A stretch of 64,000 bases of DNA. Source: a bacterium. Its GTDB lineage: Bacteria > Bacillota > Clostridia > Lachnospirales > Lachnospiraceae. Under the pieces are notes generated by a model. The model ran no database searches, was not told the DNA's origin, and saw nothing but the letters and a program-made list of their open reading frames with translations. Below are positions 16,235 to 24,977 of the stretch, piece by piece; position 1 is the stretch's first letter; every line of letters begins with the position of its first letter. The stretch lies in assembly GCA_023664305.1 (NCBI GenBank), contig JAMPFT010000003.1:1-64000 (forward strand). Reading direction: 5' to 3'. The translations under genes were made by a program, and so were the position numbers.

Positions 16235-18034
16235 TCACTCAATAAACAGATAAGAAGGTCGCACCATTTCATATGCTTCCTGAAGGCTCAACTGCTTTTC
16301 ATCCTCCTGCGCTTTCTTTCTGTCCGCTTTTTTTACCTTCCAAGCAGAAATATAATTCTGATAAGTTGCGTCAATGGAGTTCAATATATCCATTATTGTA
16401 TATTCGCTGTTCTTCTCCTTATAATACAGTATAGTAGATAATACGGAATTTACATACCTATAAAGCCTCATGCTAATATGCTCCAAAGAATCATCTGTTC
16501 CTTTGACAGAATGTATCAACTGGTTCCTAAGCCTGTATATAAAGTTCAAATCATTCTTAATGCCTTCATAATAGTCTTCTATCGCCGCCACTGCCTTTTG
16601 CGGGGAATTGATAAGCATAAATAATTCGGACAGTTCCCGCTGCAGCACAACGTGTTTTGAGAAACTGTTTACTATTGTCTGTACCCTTTCCTGATCCTGA
16701 AGCACAGCAATCACTGTCTTTGTATTATATCCTCCGTCATCAATGTCCTTACATTCATTGACAAAACGGACAGCCTCATAAAGCCCGCTTTCCTGATATC
16801 TGGTCTCAAGATAATGTGTGAGCCTGGACCAAAAAATATTCATTTTATTCTTTATATAGAACAGGCTGAACACTTCCGGTACCACAACCCTTGCTTTTTC
16901 AATGATAGTAAAACGAGGGAATGGGTACAGTGCGTACTCCAGTGCAGACCAGAAATTCAGGAAACGGTTCTGTATCTTATAGGTCTTGGCCGTATTTAAA
17001 GTATATAAAATTCGCTCCAACACCTTAATGTCTTCATTTTCTGAGTTGTCTTTTAATTTCAGAAAGCGGTTCATCTGTTTCCTGTAATAGGAATCCACAT
17101 ACCCCAGCATTTTGACATTATCTGTCTTCTTTACTTCCAGCATATTAAAATTTCCATCTTCTGTCCAGCCATACCGCAGGTCATCACGAATACATCCCGT
17201 TGTTCCTTGCCACATATCAAACAACTCTTTCACGGCACTAAACTCCTTTGATGCCATGGATATTGCTTTTGTCACATCCAACGCCCTGTATTTTTTGCTT
17301 GCAATATAGAAATGTTCAGAAGACCATCCACTACTAAACGGAACCTTGTTGCTCTCCTGTATGGTAAACTGCTTTTCCAAAAGCTGCAATGCCGGCAAGA
17401 ACTGGGTATCGCTTCTTACAATAAACTTTATGTATATGGTATGTTCCACAACTTCCCGATCCAGTTCCCGCAGACTTTCAATGATGGAAATATCCTGTCC
17501 ATTCCGCATAAACTCATCTTGTTGCTTCTTAAACCATTCAAACAAATATGTCAATGAATATCCTTTATTCAATAGATCACTGACCAGGGCTTCCATTAGG
17601 TTATCCATTTCCTGATAATTTTCTTCGTGCTTCAGACAAGTTATATATTGACCAATCATATCCGCTGCACCTAGCTTTTTTCTCAAACTGACCATATCAC
17701 TATGGATATTATGAAGCTCTTTATCCCTCTGCTGTTCCTCCAATGTGACCAGCTTATGCAAGTGGGCAAAATCTTTCCTATACAGATCCAGTTTCCTGAA
17801 AGGGTGGTTCTGCATTTGATAATCAATTCCTTCAATCAAACCCTCATATGATTTTTTTAATTTACCTGGTTCCAATGCCATCCTGTACTCATCATAAGTA
17901 CTGATACACAAATCCAAATATTGAATCAGGCAGTCAATGCGTTTTTCTTCCAGTGTATGAAAACTATTATTTACAATATCACGGATTTTGAAAACATAAT
18001 ATTTTTGACATTGCAATGCCTTCTGCTCGTCCAT
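16235..18034 (-). CDS. large HEPN-domain protein, candidate defence RNase
   Basis: The product has 599 residues. Most of it is helical and unfamiliar, and the C-terminal third ends with a HEPN-type domain. The motif RNQLIH (Arg503 to His508, R-x4-H) is the catalytic signature of HEPN ribonucleases. Such large HEPN proteins (ApeA-like and others) are often abortive-infection effectors. I chose ATG 18034 because GAGGTG sits just upstream; GTG 18058 would place the ribosome site inside the gene. The gene is low in GC, opposite to its neighbours and isolated by a terminator, all signs of cargo. No partner nucleotidyltransferase is adjacent. Confidence 0.65.
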   Translation of the reverse strand: MDEQKALQCQKYYVFKIRDIVNNSFHTLEEKRIDCLIQYLDLCISTYDEYRMALEPGKLKKSYEGLIEGIDYQMQNHPFRKLDLYRKDFAHLHKLVTLEEQQRDKELHNIHSDMVSLRKKLGAADMIGQYITCLKHEENYQEMDNLMEALVSDLLNKGYSLTYLFEWFKKQQDEFMRNGQDISIIESLRELDREVVEHTIYIKFIVRSDTQFLPALQLLEKQFTIQESNKVPFSSGWSSEHFYIASKKYRALDVTKAISMASKEFSAVKELFDMWQGTTGCIRDDLRYGWTEDGNFNMLEVKKTDNVKMLGYVDSYYRKQMNRFLKLKDNSENEDIKVLERILYTLNTAKTYKIQNRFLNFWSALEYALYPFPRFTIIEKARVVVPEVFSLFYIKNKMNIFWSRLTHYLETRYQESGLYEAVRFVNECKDIDDGGYNTKTVIAVLQDQERVQTIVNSFSKHVVLQRELSELFMLINSPQKAVAAIEDYYEGIKNDLNFIYRLRNQLIHSVKGTDDSLEHISMRLYRYVNSVLSTILYYKEKNSEYTIMDILNSIDATYQNYISAWKVKKADRKKAQEDEKQLSLQEAYEMVRPSYLFIE

Positions 18035-18417
18035 ACCTACACCTCTTTCGATTTTCACTTGACAAACACAGTTTTTTCCGCTATGATAAAAGCAGTTAAA
18101 GATACATAAGTAAAAAATGAGCTGCCCGGGTAGTTTCTCTTTTACTTACTGTATCTTTTTAATATACATAATATTTATATATCTTACATATAATCATTGA
18201 AGTGGAAGATGCTTATTTTTGTATAGCCATTGCTAGGGTAATGCTCACATGAATACTGCATCTTCCGTTATTATACCAAATCCTGTCTAAAAACACTACA
18301 TATTATTCGTCCAACAATAAATTTCATTTCATATATACCTATCAACTGTCTTCCCCTAATACTACTACAATTTAAGCCTTCCAAGTTGCATAACTCAAAA
18401 GCTTTCATCTTCACACT
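18035..18417. other. AT-rich gap in the cargo block
   Basis: I see no gene here. It should contain the promoter of the HEPN gene. An inverted repeat GGAAGATGC with GCATCTTCC (about 18202-18266) spans some 45 bases. A second pair AAGTAAAA with TTTTACTT lies near 18109-18150. Either could form an RNA structure or an operator. No consensus -35/-10 pair stood out on the minus strand. Confidence 0.5.
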
Positions 18418-18582
18418 CTAATAATTTTCATACCTTTTTTCCATTTCTTCAAAAAATTCGTTGCAGTCTCGACCCTTTCCCAACTCAATGCTATGGCAGC
18501 TCTCTATTACCATTTCCCGTATCTGCTTCTGATTCTCCTCTATTTCTTTCCAGTAATCCAAAAGTTGTTTCGTCGGACTCAT
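18418..18582 (-). CDS. 54-residue helical protein upstream of the HEPN gene
   Basis: ATG 18582 is preceded by GAGGTGA (on the minus strand), much like the HEPN gene site. The product is highly charged and helical (YWKEIEENQKQIREMVIE and NEFFEEMEKRYENY), with two cysteines. No family is recognised. It has the same orientation and low GC as the HEPN gene 380 bases downstream, so it could be a partner or antitoxin. Nothing in the sequence proves that. Confidence 0.5.
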   Translation of the reverse strand: MSPTKQLLDYWKEIEENQKQIREMVIESCHSIELGKGRDCNEFFEEMEKRYENY

Positions 18583-18724
18583 ACAACTCACCTCTTTCTA
18601 CTAAGTGTATCTTCAGTATACTCAAAAACCGCTTCCTGCACAAGAAATTGACTTACAATATTTCTCCCCAATTACAAATTACTCATTTCTGCACATCTGG
18701 CACCACATTGGCACAGAACTTTCC

Positions 18725-18774
18725 CAAACTGGCACAGCTTTGCGATTTACAGGGGAAATCCCATATGTTAGAAT
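18725..18774 (+). promoter_or_regulatory. promoter of the Tad-pilus operon, copy of the mating-operon promoter
   Basis: TTTACA (18746-18751) and TAGAAT (18769-18774) are spaced 17 bases apart with an extended TG. The upstream block CAAACTGGCACAGC and TTTGCG is almost the same as at 3285-3304; over 56 bases, 45 match. Two further TGGCAC copies lie upstream at 18699-18704 and 18709-18714, so this site has three TGGCAC units. It is not a sigma-54 promoter because the GG-to-GC spacing is one base short. Confidence 0.8.
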
Positions 18775-18843
18775 GGGTATCGTGAAAATTCATACACAGG
18801 CGCAAAACCCCATACCCCGTATGCGGTCCACGCCACACTTAGA

Positions 18844-18877
18844 CGCAGGCAAGAAGCCCCCCGGCTCCATGCCTGCG
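18844..18877 (+). promoter_or_regulatory. leader hairpin before the first pilus gene
   Basis: CGCAGGCA (18844-18851) pairs with TGCCTGCG (18870-18877), followed by CCTTTC. It sits between promoter and first gene, as the hairpins do in the mating operon leader, but the T-run is weak. Confidence 0.5.
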
Positions 18878-18903
18878 CCTTTCATTGTCCGGGAGGTGAC
18901 ATA

Positions 18904-19329
18904 TTGAGAAAAAAGCTGAAACGGCTCCTGCTGTCCGAAAGAGGCGACTCCTCTTATATCAGCAGCTTTATCTACATCCTAGTGGCGGTCATCCTGGTGG
19001 CCTTCATCATCAACGTGTTCCACATCATTTCCGTCAAACAGGAGATGGACCACATTGCAGACCAGCTTGTAAAGCAGATCCAACTGAACGGCGGAGCCAG
19101 CGGGGACACGGATGCCCTCTTTACTTTCCTTACCAGCCAGATGGGCGAGGTGGACGGGCTTTCCTACCAGGTATCCGGCCCCGGCAATACGGGGCGCATC
19201 CAGATCGGGACGCCCTTTTACGTCACGGTGACGGGGCGCTGCTACCTGGGCGGCTTCTGGAAGTTCAACCTTGTGCCCATCAACGTCCGCTCACAGGGGG
19301 CAGGCGTCAGTGAGCACTACTGGAAGTGA
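18904..19329 (+). CDS. TadE-like pseudopilin (DUF4320-type)
   Basis: This 141-residue protein has a basic start, LSERGDSSYIS, and one membrane segment (YILVAVILVAFIINV), then an exported domain. The short basic leader, an Arg-Gly-Asp before the helix and the position at the head of a tad operon fit a TadE-type pseudopilin cut by the prepilin peptidase. From memory it belongs to DUF4320. The start is TTG 18904 after GGGAGGTGA; no ATG is available. The next gene starts 12 bases after its stop and has the same design. Confidence 0.75.
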   Translation: MRKKLKRLLLSERGDSSYISSFIYILVAVILVAFIINVFHIISVKQEMDHIADQLVKQIQLNGGASGDTDALFTFLTSQMGEVDGLSYQVSGPGNTGRIQIGTPFYVTVTGRCYLGGFWKFNLVPINVRSQGAGVSEHYWK

Positions 19330-19340
19330 GGGGGACTGCC

Positions 19341-19823
19341 ATGTATAAGAAGATACTCAGAAATGAACGCGGGGACATGTCCTTCTTCACCATCTTCATC
19401 ATCCTTGCCATCAACATGGTCCTGGCCTTCGTGCTGCTGTTCGCCTCCGTCCAAATCAACTGCATGAACATCCGCAATGCGGCAAAGATGGAGCTGAACA
19501 ATGTCAGTGCCCGCATCTATGCGGATACCTTCCACTCCCAGAGGGAGGCAAACCTCGGCTCCTACATGGCCGACCTGCACTTAAGCGCCGCCTACCGGGA
19601 TGCCCTCCGCGCAGGCTTTATAAGCGGGATGGAGGAAAGGATACAGCTTTCCAATGAAGATTACACGGTGGAGAACATCAGCCTGCAGTTCCATCAGTAT
19701 CCCGACAAAATCGAGTATGTGGTGACGTGCGATGCCGTTTTCCGGATCCGTATGTTCGGGAACCTGTTCCCGCCTATCCGGCAGCACATTACCTTGACCG
19801 GATCCCATAATACAAAATATTGA
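19341..19823 (+). CDS. second TadE/TadF-like pseudopilin
   Basis: The product has 160 residues. The N-terminus LRNERGDMSFFT is followed by a membrane helix (IILAINMVLAFVLLFASV) and a mixed exported domain. The ERGD-before-helix pattern repeats that of the upstream gene. In tad loci TadE and TadF are minor pseudopilins needed for pilus assembly. ATG 19341 follows GAGGGGG. About 110 bases of non-coding DNA follow before the next gene. Confidence 0.7.
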   Translation: MYKKILRNERGDMSFFTIFIILAINMVLAFVLLFASVQINCMNIRNAAKMELNNVSARIYADTFHSQREANLGSYMADLHLSAAYRDALRAGFISGMEERIQLSNEDYTVENISLQFHQYPDKIEYVVTCDAVFRIRMFGNLFPPIRQHITLTGSHNTKY

Positions 19824-19931
19824 CCGGGACACTGTTGTCTTTCCGCTTTCTGCTGCGTATATAATGGAACCAAGGACGGATTCCATAATCCAAATTCTAT
19901 GATGGACACACAACGAAAGGAGACCAATATT

Positions 19932-20546
19932 ATGAAAAAGAACACCAAACCAACCGACAGGAAAAGAACCTTTGCCATCTGCGGCCTATCCGCGCTCTGC
20001 GCGGCAGTGCTTGCGGGCGCCTGGCTCCTGACGCGGGAGCCTGAGACGGAATTCGTCCCCGCCCCCATGGAAGCCTCTGACAGGACGGATACCTGGGAAG
20101 AGAACTCCGGCACGGATGACGTCCTTCCCAGCACCGCAGCAAGGGAAAGCGCACAGCAGACGGGCACAGCCTCCGACCATACCCAGACCGTGGTTTCCGA
20201 GGATGAGACCGGCTCCACCACAATCCTCTCCGACAGCTCCACCAGGGAGGATGCTCTACAGGAAAAGCCCTCCGATCCTCCCGTGACCACGGATGATGTC
20301 ACAGATCCGGACAGGCAGCCGGAATATGACCCGCCCGTCCAGCAGATGCCTGCATCCCCGCAGGAGAACCCCTCCGGCGGCTCCGGGACAGGGACACCCT
20401 CCGAAGGCACCTCCCCTGACAGCAGCCATCCCGGGCAAGTCTATGATCCGGTCTTCGGCTGGGTTGCCGTCGGGAACACCCAGCAGGACAGCATCGACAG
20501 CGACGGCGACATCAACAAGCAGATCGGCACCATGGGCGGCAACTGA
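19932..20546 (+). CDS. membrane-anchored Ser/Thr/Pro-rich protein (perhaps DUF6550)
   Basis: This 204-residue protein has one N-terminal membrane anchor (TFAICGLSALCAAVLAGAWL) and then a long exported region dominated by Asp, Ser, Thr, Pro and Glu without clear folds. The last 40 residues (YDPVFGWVAVGNTQQD) look more ordered and may be the functional part. I recall similar proteins as DUF6550 in such elements, but the name is uncertain. ATG 19932 follows AAAGGAG. Strong hairpins follow the gene, so expression of the downstream genes may be partly separated. Confidence 0.65.
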   Translation: MKKNTKPTDRKRTFAICGLSALCAAVLAGAWLLTREPETEFVPAPMEASDRTDTWEENSGTDDVLPSTAARESAQQTGTASDHTQTVVSEDETGSTTILSDSSTREDALQEKPSDPPVTTDDVTDPDRQPEYDPPVQQMPASPQENPSGGSGTGTPSEGTSPDSSHPGQVYDPVFGWVAVGNTQQDSIDSDGDINKQIGTMGGN

Positions 20547-20562
20547 ATAACGCTGCAATGAC

Positions 20563-20675
20563 AGAAAAGGCATGGAAACTCCATGTCTTTTCTTATGGCG
20601 GATGCCCCGCAGGACGGGACATCCGTTTTTCTTTAACATAAGGGCAGTTCGCGAAGCATGCTGCCCTTTGTTTTA
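20563..20675 (+). terminator. three consecutive hairpins after the anchored Ser/Thr-rich gene
   Basis: Hairpin 1 pairs AGAAAAGGCATGGA (20563-20576) with TCCATGTCTTTTCT (20580-20593). Hairpin 2 pairs CGGATG with CATCCG (about 20599-20625) and is followed by TTTTTCTTT. Hairpin 3 pairs AAGGGCAG (from 20640) with CTGCCCTT (to about 20669) and is followed by TGTTTT. Hairpins 2 and 3 look like intrinsic terminators. Placed inside a long pilus operon they probably lower expression of the later genes. Confidence 0.7.
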
Positions 20676-20695
20676 CCAGAAAGGAATGTATCCAT

Positions 20696-22483
20696 ATGAA
20701 ACACCCAACCAAACGCATTTTCCCGCTTCTTCTGTCCGCAATCCTTATCCTCTCCATGGGCATGACCGCCCTTGCATCCGGAGAGGGGAACATGGACGGC
20801 GGGGGCGGCAGCATGGGGAGCGGCACCGCAACCGACGTCTGGCACAACCTGGACGGGGTGCGCATCACCGTCGTCACGGAGGACGGCGGCATAGCCTCCA
20901 CCCCCTTTGACCTGAGCAACGCGAATGTTGCCAATAACGTGCTGAACTTCGGCAGGGTATGCAAGCTGCAGTACAGCTCCGGCTCTTCCCTGTCCCCAAA
21001 CGGGAGCTACAGCTACTCGAAGCCTAGCACCGCTCTGCCGCGCATCATCAGCGGCGGCAGAAACCGCGCCAGCATGGACGCAATCAAACGGTACTTCTGC
21101 TCGGAGTATGCCGCGCAGCTTGTCGCCAACAAGACGGGCATCCCCTTTGAGGAACTGGTCTCCGGCCCCTACAAGCTGGTCATCGAGCCGGTCGCCTACT
21201 TCACCCACGGCGGCCTGGACTATGCCATGACCGCCACGGAAGCGGCACTCTACAACCAGATGTCCGGCGGGAAGCTGCGGCAGAAAATGACAAGCCTGAC
21301 ACACCAGAACCTACCGCTGGCACTTTACTTGGAGACCCCGGACTTAGGATACCCCGCCTGGGGCGGCACCACCAGCGGGAGGGTGTCAGACGACGAGATT
21401 CTCTCCGCCCTGGGCATCGGCATCGTAAGCTACCGGGACGTGCCGGAAGCGGAGCTGCAGGCGCCCGACTATACCTACCGGGTGGACACGGACGTCATCA
21501 CCAGCATCACCCTGACCAGCAGCACGGAAGTAAACCCGGATGCCCCAGCCAGCGTCACCTTCCACATCAACGGGAGCTCCTATACCGTGAACGGCATCGT
21601 GATGCCCGCAGGCGGCTCCCAGGTGGTCTGGGCGAAATGGCACACCCCGCCGCAGCCCACCACCCTCACCATACAGGTATCCGTCAGCGGCGCGTCCACG
21701 GCAAGAACCAGCTTCGTGGCAAGGATCGTCTCCCTGGAGGAGAACCTGCCCCCGGATCCGCTGGCAACGGACACCAGCCCGCACTTTTCCCTTCCGGCCC
21801 TGCCGTCCAACCCGCAGAAGACCTCCGCATCCTGGAGCGTCTGGAGCGCCAGGTGGCACGCCCACTGGGAATGGGAGGCGGACTGGCAGTGGGAAAGCGA
21901 CATGCGGTGGGAGGACACAGAACATGGCGAAGACTGCCCGGATGACTGCGAAGAAAGCCACGGCCACTGGGTGGACAGGGGGTACTGGGAGGACCATGGG
22001 GAATGGGTGGACAACGGCTGGTACGACTTCACCTCCACTTCCTATTCCGCCTCCTTAAGCGGCTCCATGGAGATCCATCCGGACGACATCGTGCCCACGG
22101 CCCAGGGCGACCGCATGAAAAGCGGCTACGGCATCCGGGAGAACGCCACTGCAGCCTTTTCCTCCAACGCACCGTCCAGCCACTCCGCACCGGCGCAGAC
22201 GGCAGTGGCCTATTTCCCGGAATTTGGCTATGACATGTACTGGAGGCTCCTGTCCTGCAGCGGCGGCAGCACGGCTTCCTTTGCCTTCAAGCCCAACGGA
22301 TACTCCACCTACAACCGGAACGTGCATTTCACGCCGGTATGGTATCCGGACGGCGCCGCCTACACCGTCTACACCTATATCATTGACGCATGGACGCCTT
22401 CGGGGATGCTGTCCGTCAACGTGAGCGACTCCGTACAGATCCAGGGCAGCCTGTTCGATGACTGGTATACCAAGCGTGAATAA
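20696..22483 (+). CDS. large secreted protein of the pilus operon
   Basis: This 595-residue exported protein has a typical signal peptide (PLLLSAILILSMGMTALA, cut before SGEG). A Gly-rich linker follows. The main part includes beta-rich stretches (VNPDASVTFHI-like, VSVSGASTARTSF), and at about 380-445 there is an odd Trp/His/Asp/Glu-rich segment with repeated WEW, WQW, MRW and HWVD units. No C-terminal anchor or sortase motif is seen. The place next to the prepilin peptidase suggests a pilus-associated adhesin or a surface assembly factor. The family is not recognised. Confidence 0.7.
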   Translation: MKHPTKRIFPLLLSAILILSMGMTALASGEGNMDGGGGSMGSGTATDVWHNLDGVRITVVTEDGGIASTPFDLSNANVANNVLNFGRVCKLQYSSGSSLSPNGSYSYSKPSTALPRIISGGRNRASMDAIKRYFCSEYAAQLVANKTGIPFEELVSGPYKLVIEPVAYFTHGGLDYAMTATEAALYNQMSGGKLRQKMTSLTHQNLPLALYLETPDLGYPAWGGTTSGRVSDDEILSALGIGIVSYRDVPEAELQAPDYTYRVDTDVITSITLTSSTEVNPDAPASVTFHINGSSYTVNGIVMPAGGSQVVWAKWHTPPQPTTLTIQVSVSGASTARTSFVARIVSLEENLPPDPLATDTSPHFSLPALPSNPQKTSASWSVWSARWHAHWEWEADWQWESDMRWEDTEHGEDCPDDCEESHGHWVDRGYWEDHGEWVDNGWYDFTSTSYSASLSGSMEIHPDDIVPTAQGDRMKSGYGIRENATAAFSSNAPSSHSAPAQTAVAYFPEFGYDMYWRLLSCSGGSTASFAFKPNGYSTYNRNVHFTPVWYPDGAAYTVYTYIIDAWTPSGMLSVNVSDSVQIQGSLFDDWYTKRE

Positions 22484-22943
22484 ACTGCTGTTTTTTTACT
22501 ACGCACTGACCATGCTGCCCCTTGCGGGCTTTGCGGTTTATGACCACAGGCGCCACAGGATACGCAATGCCGCCCTGCTTGCCTTCCTGCCATGGTGCCT
22601 GCTCTACCTGCCGCTCGCAGCATACGCCTGCCCCGGAACCGCCCTGCCGGAAACCGTACTGCACTGCACCATGGGATTTTTGTCCGGCTTCCTGCTCCTG
22701 CTTGCCGTCTCCCTTGCCACAGACGGCGGGATCGGCGGCGGGGACATCAAGCTTGCGGCACTGCTCGGCATCCCCTTCGGGGCATACGGGCTGATGGCCG
22801 CCCTTGCCCTGTCCTGCCTTCTTGCCCTGATCCATCTGGGCATACAAAAGGCATGGAAAAGGGAACCGGCAGGGAGCATCCCCTTTGCGCCCTACCTGTT
22901 TTTCGGGTGCATGGCAGTGATACTGCTCCGGCTTGTCCCATAA
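22458..22943 (+). CDS. tadV: prepilin peptidase, TadV/CpaA type
   Basis: This 161-residue aspartic protease in the membrane cuts the leader of the Flp pilin and pseudopilins. Two catalytic aspartates are in place: Asp29 in VYDHRRHRI and Asp96 in GGGDIKL. There are about five membrane helices and no methylase domain, as in the short A24 peptidases of tad loci. The start is taken as ATG 22458, overlapping the upstream gene by 26 bases; GTG 22476 is an alternative, and neither has a good ribosome site, so coupling is likely. Confidence 0.9.
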   Translation: MTGIPSVNKLLFFYYALTMLPLAGFAVYDHRRHRIRNAALLAFLPWCLLYLPLAAYACPGTALPETVLHCTMGFLSGFLLLLAVSLATDGGIGGGDIKLAALLGIPFGAYGLMAALALSCLLALIHLGIQKAWKREPAGSIPFAPYLFFGCMAVILLRLVP

Positions 22944-22981
22944 CCACCCTACCAACACTGTATAAGGAGACTGAAAACCAT

Positions 22982-23875
22982 ATGAAAATGAACAACCGTT
23001 TTATCTACGGCATCCTGAGCATCGTGCTTGCTGCCGTCATTGCTTTTATCGCCATACCTGCCGTCACAAGCAGGACAAGCAGCACCTGCGAAATCGTCCG
23101 CATGAAGACCGCCGTGGCACGGGGAACCCGCATCACCTCCGATGACCTTGAGCTTGTGGAGGTGGGCGGCTTCAACCTGCCGGACAGCGTTGCCCGTAGG
23201 ACCGAGGACGTGGCAGGCACCTATGCCGCCGCAGACCTTTACCCCGGCGACTATATCCTCCCGGAGAAAGTCAGCAGCGTCCCCCTGTCCTCCGACCTCT
23301 CCCTCAATGGGATCCCGGACGGCATGGTGGCCATCTCCATCACCACGCAGACACTTGCAGCGTCGCTTTCCGACAAGCTGCAGGCCGGCGACATCATCCG
23401 CCTCTACCACTATGACGACGACAACGTGCTGGAGCCGGTGTCCGACATCCCTGAGCTGCGTTTCGTGAAGGTCTTGTCCGTCTCCGACTCCAAGGGGCTT
23501 GATGTGGACTACACCACCCCTCCGGAGGAGGATGAGGAGCGACAGCAGACGGCAACCATCACCGTCCTCGCCACGCCCGAACAGGCCATGCTGCTCACCC
23601 GCTATGAGAATGAGGGCATCCTGCATGTCGCCCTCATCAGCCGTGGCAACGAGGAACTGTCCCAGGAACTGCTGGAGCGCCAGTCAGAGATCCTGTCTGC
23701 CCTTTATAGCGACGGCCTGGATCTGTCCGACAAGGATTCGGAATCTCCCATGGATGTCCCCAGTCAGTCCAACCCTGACGGAACCGGCGGCAATGCAGAC
23801 GATTCCGCTGCCTCAGGCAACCCCGCAGATGCCGGGCAGGATACCACGCCGGAAGAAACATCCGGAAACGAATAA
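22982..23875 (+). CDS. cpaB: CpaB/RcpC-like pilus assembly protein
   Basis: This 297-residue protein has one N-terminal membrane helix (ILSIVLAAVIAFIAIPA). A SAF-type domain follows (about 40-110), containing VARGTRITSDDLELVEV and YPGDYILPEKV, then an RcpC-type C-terminal domain. The tail (from about 250) is acidic and Ser/Gly-rich. CpaB links pilus assembly to the cell envelope. ATG 22982 lies 39 bases after tadV. Unlike in Gram-negative loci no secretin gene follows, as expected for a one-membrane cell. Confidence 0.88.
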   Translation: MKMNNRFIYGILSIVLAAVIAFIAIPAVTSRTSSTCEIVRMKTAVARGTRITSDDLELVEVGGFNLPDSVARRTEDVAGTYAAADLYPGDYILPEKVSSVPLSSDLSLNGIPDGMVAISITTQTLAASLSDKLQAGDIIRLYHYDDDNVLEPVSDIPELRFVKVLSVSDSKGLDVDYTTPPEEDEERQQTATITVLATPEQAMLLTRYENEGILHVALISRGNEELSQELLERQSEILSALYSDGLDLSDKDSESPMDVPSQSNPDGTGGNADDSAASGNPADAGQDTTPEETSGNE

Positions 23876-23888
23876 GGAGGAAAACCAG

Positions 23889-24977
23889 ATGTCAAAGATC
23901 ATCACTGTCTGGGGCAACCCCGGCTGCGGGAAGTCCATGTTCTGCTGCTGCCTCGCAAAGGTGCTGACGGCAGGCAGGAAAAAAGCCCTTATCATCAACG
24001 CGGACTCCAGCACGCCCATGCTGCCCGTCTGGATGCCGGAGCGCATCCTTGAAACAAACGCCTCCATCGGGAACGTGCTGACCGGCCTTGAGATCAACAC
24101 CGCACTGGTGGCGGAGCGCGTCACCATCCTGAAGGAATACCCTTTCATCGGCGTCATGGGCTATGCCGCCGGGGAGAACCCCTTCTCCTACCCTGAGCTG
24201 AAGTATGACAAGATAAAGCTCTTCATCGCGGAGGCTGCAAAGCTTGTGGATTACATCATCCTGGACTGCAGCTCCAATATGCTCAACTTCTTTACGCCCA
24301 CAGCAATCGAGGCGGCAAATGTGGCCGTCCGCATCATCACCCCGGACCTGCGGGGCCTGAACTACCTGCGGGCACACAAACCGCTGCTCACGGATGAAAA
24401 GTTCCATTATGACAGCCACCTGACCTTTGCGGGGCTTGCACGCCCCTTCCACGCCATTGACGAGATGGACCACCTGATCGGCGGCTTCGACGGCCTGCTC
24501 CCCTATGCGAAGGAGATCGAGCGCTGCGGCACCGGCGGGCAAATGTTCAAGGCCCTTGCCTACTGCAACCAGCGCTATGTCAGTTCCCTGAAGCTGGTCC
24601 GGGAATGCCTCATGGAACCGGAAGATGCGGCGGATGAAAGCCTTCCGGAAGAAACCGACAGCTTACAGGAAAATGCCCCGCAGCCGGATGTCACAGGGAA
24701 TGCGCCACTGCAGGAAAGGAACGGCGGTTCCCAGAAAAATGCCGGGCAGCAAGATGGTACAGAAACCGCGCCACGGCAGGAAGGGAACTGCAGCCTCCAT
24801 GAGGATGCCGGGCAGCCGGAAGAATTTGCGGAGGTGCCGGAAACCGAAACCCCTGAAGCCGCCGGATTCCAGAAAACAGCCAAAGGCGCCTGGTATGCGG
24901 CTGCGGCAGGCAGCGACAGGCAGGATGTACCTGCCGGAAAGGAGATGAGACACCATGGGCATGGAATCCTTAAATGA
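23889..24977 (+). CDS. tadZ: TadZ-like MinD/ParA-family localisation ATPase
   Basis: The product has 362 residues. A deviant P-loop GNPGCGKS at residues 9-16 and the segment YIILDCSSN show a MinD/ParA-type ATPase that sets the pilus site. After about residue 245 the protein continues into an acidic tail with about three degenerate units of roughly 22 residues (SLQENAPQPD, GSQKNAGQQD, SLHEDAGQPE). ATG 23889 follows AAGGAGG. The gene overlaps tadA by 23 bases, and the tadA ribosome site AAAGGAG is inside it. Confidence 0.85.
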   Translation: MSKIITVWGNPGCGKSMFCCCLAKVLTAGRKKALIINADSSTPMLPVWMPERILETNASIGNVLTGLEINTALVAERVTILKEYPFIGVMGYAAGENPFSYPELKYDKIKLFIAEAAKLVDYIILDCSSNMLNFFTPTAIEAANVAVRIITPDLRGLNYLRAHKPLLTDEKFHYDSHLTFAGLARPFHAIDEMDHLIGGFDGLLPYAKEIERCGTGGQMFKALAYCNQRYVSSLKLVRECLMEPEDAADESLPEETDSLQENAPQPDVTGNAPLQERNGGSQKNAGQQDGTETAPRQEGNCSLHEDAGQPEEFAEVPETETPEAAGFQKTAKGAWYAAAAGSDRQDVPAGKEMRHHGHGILK

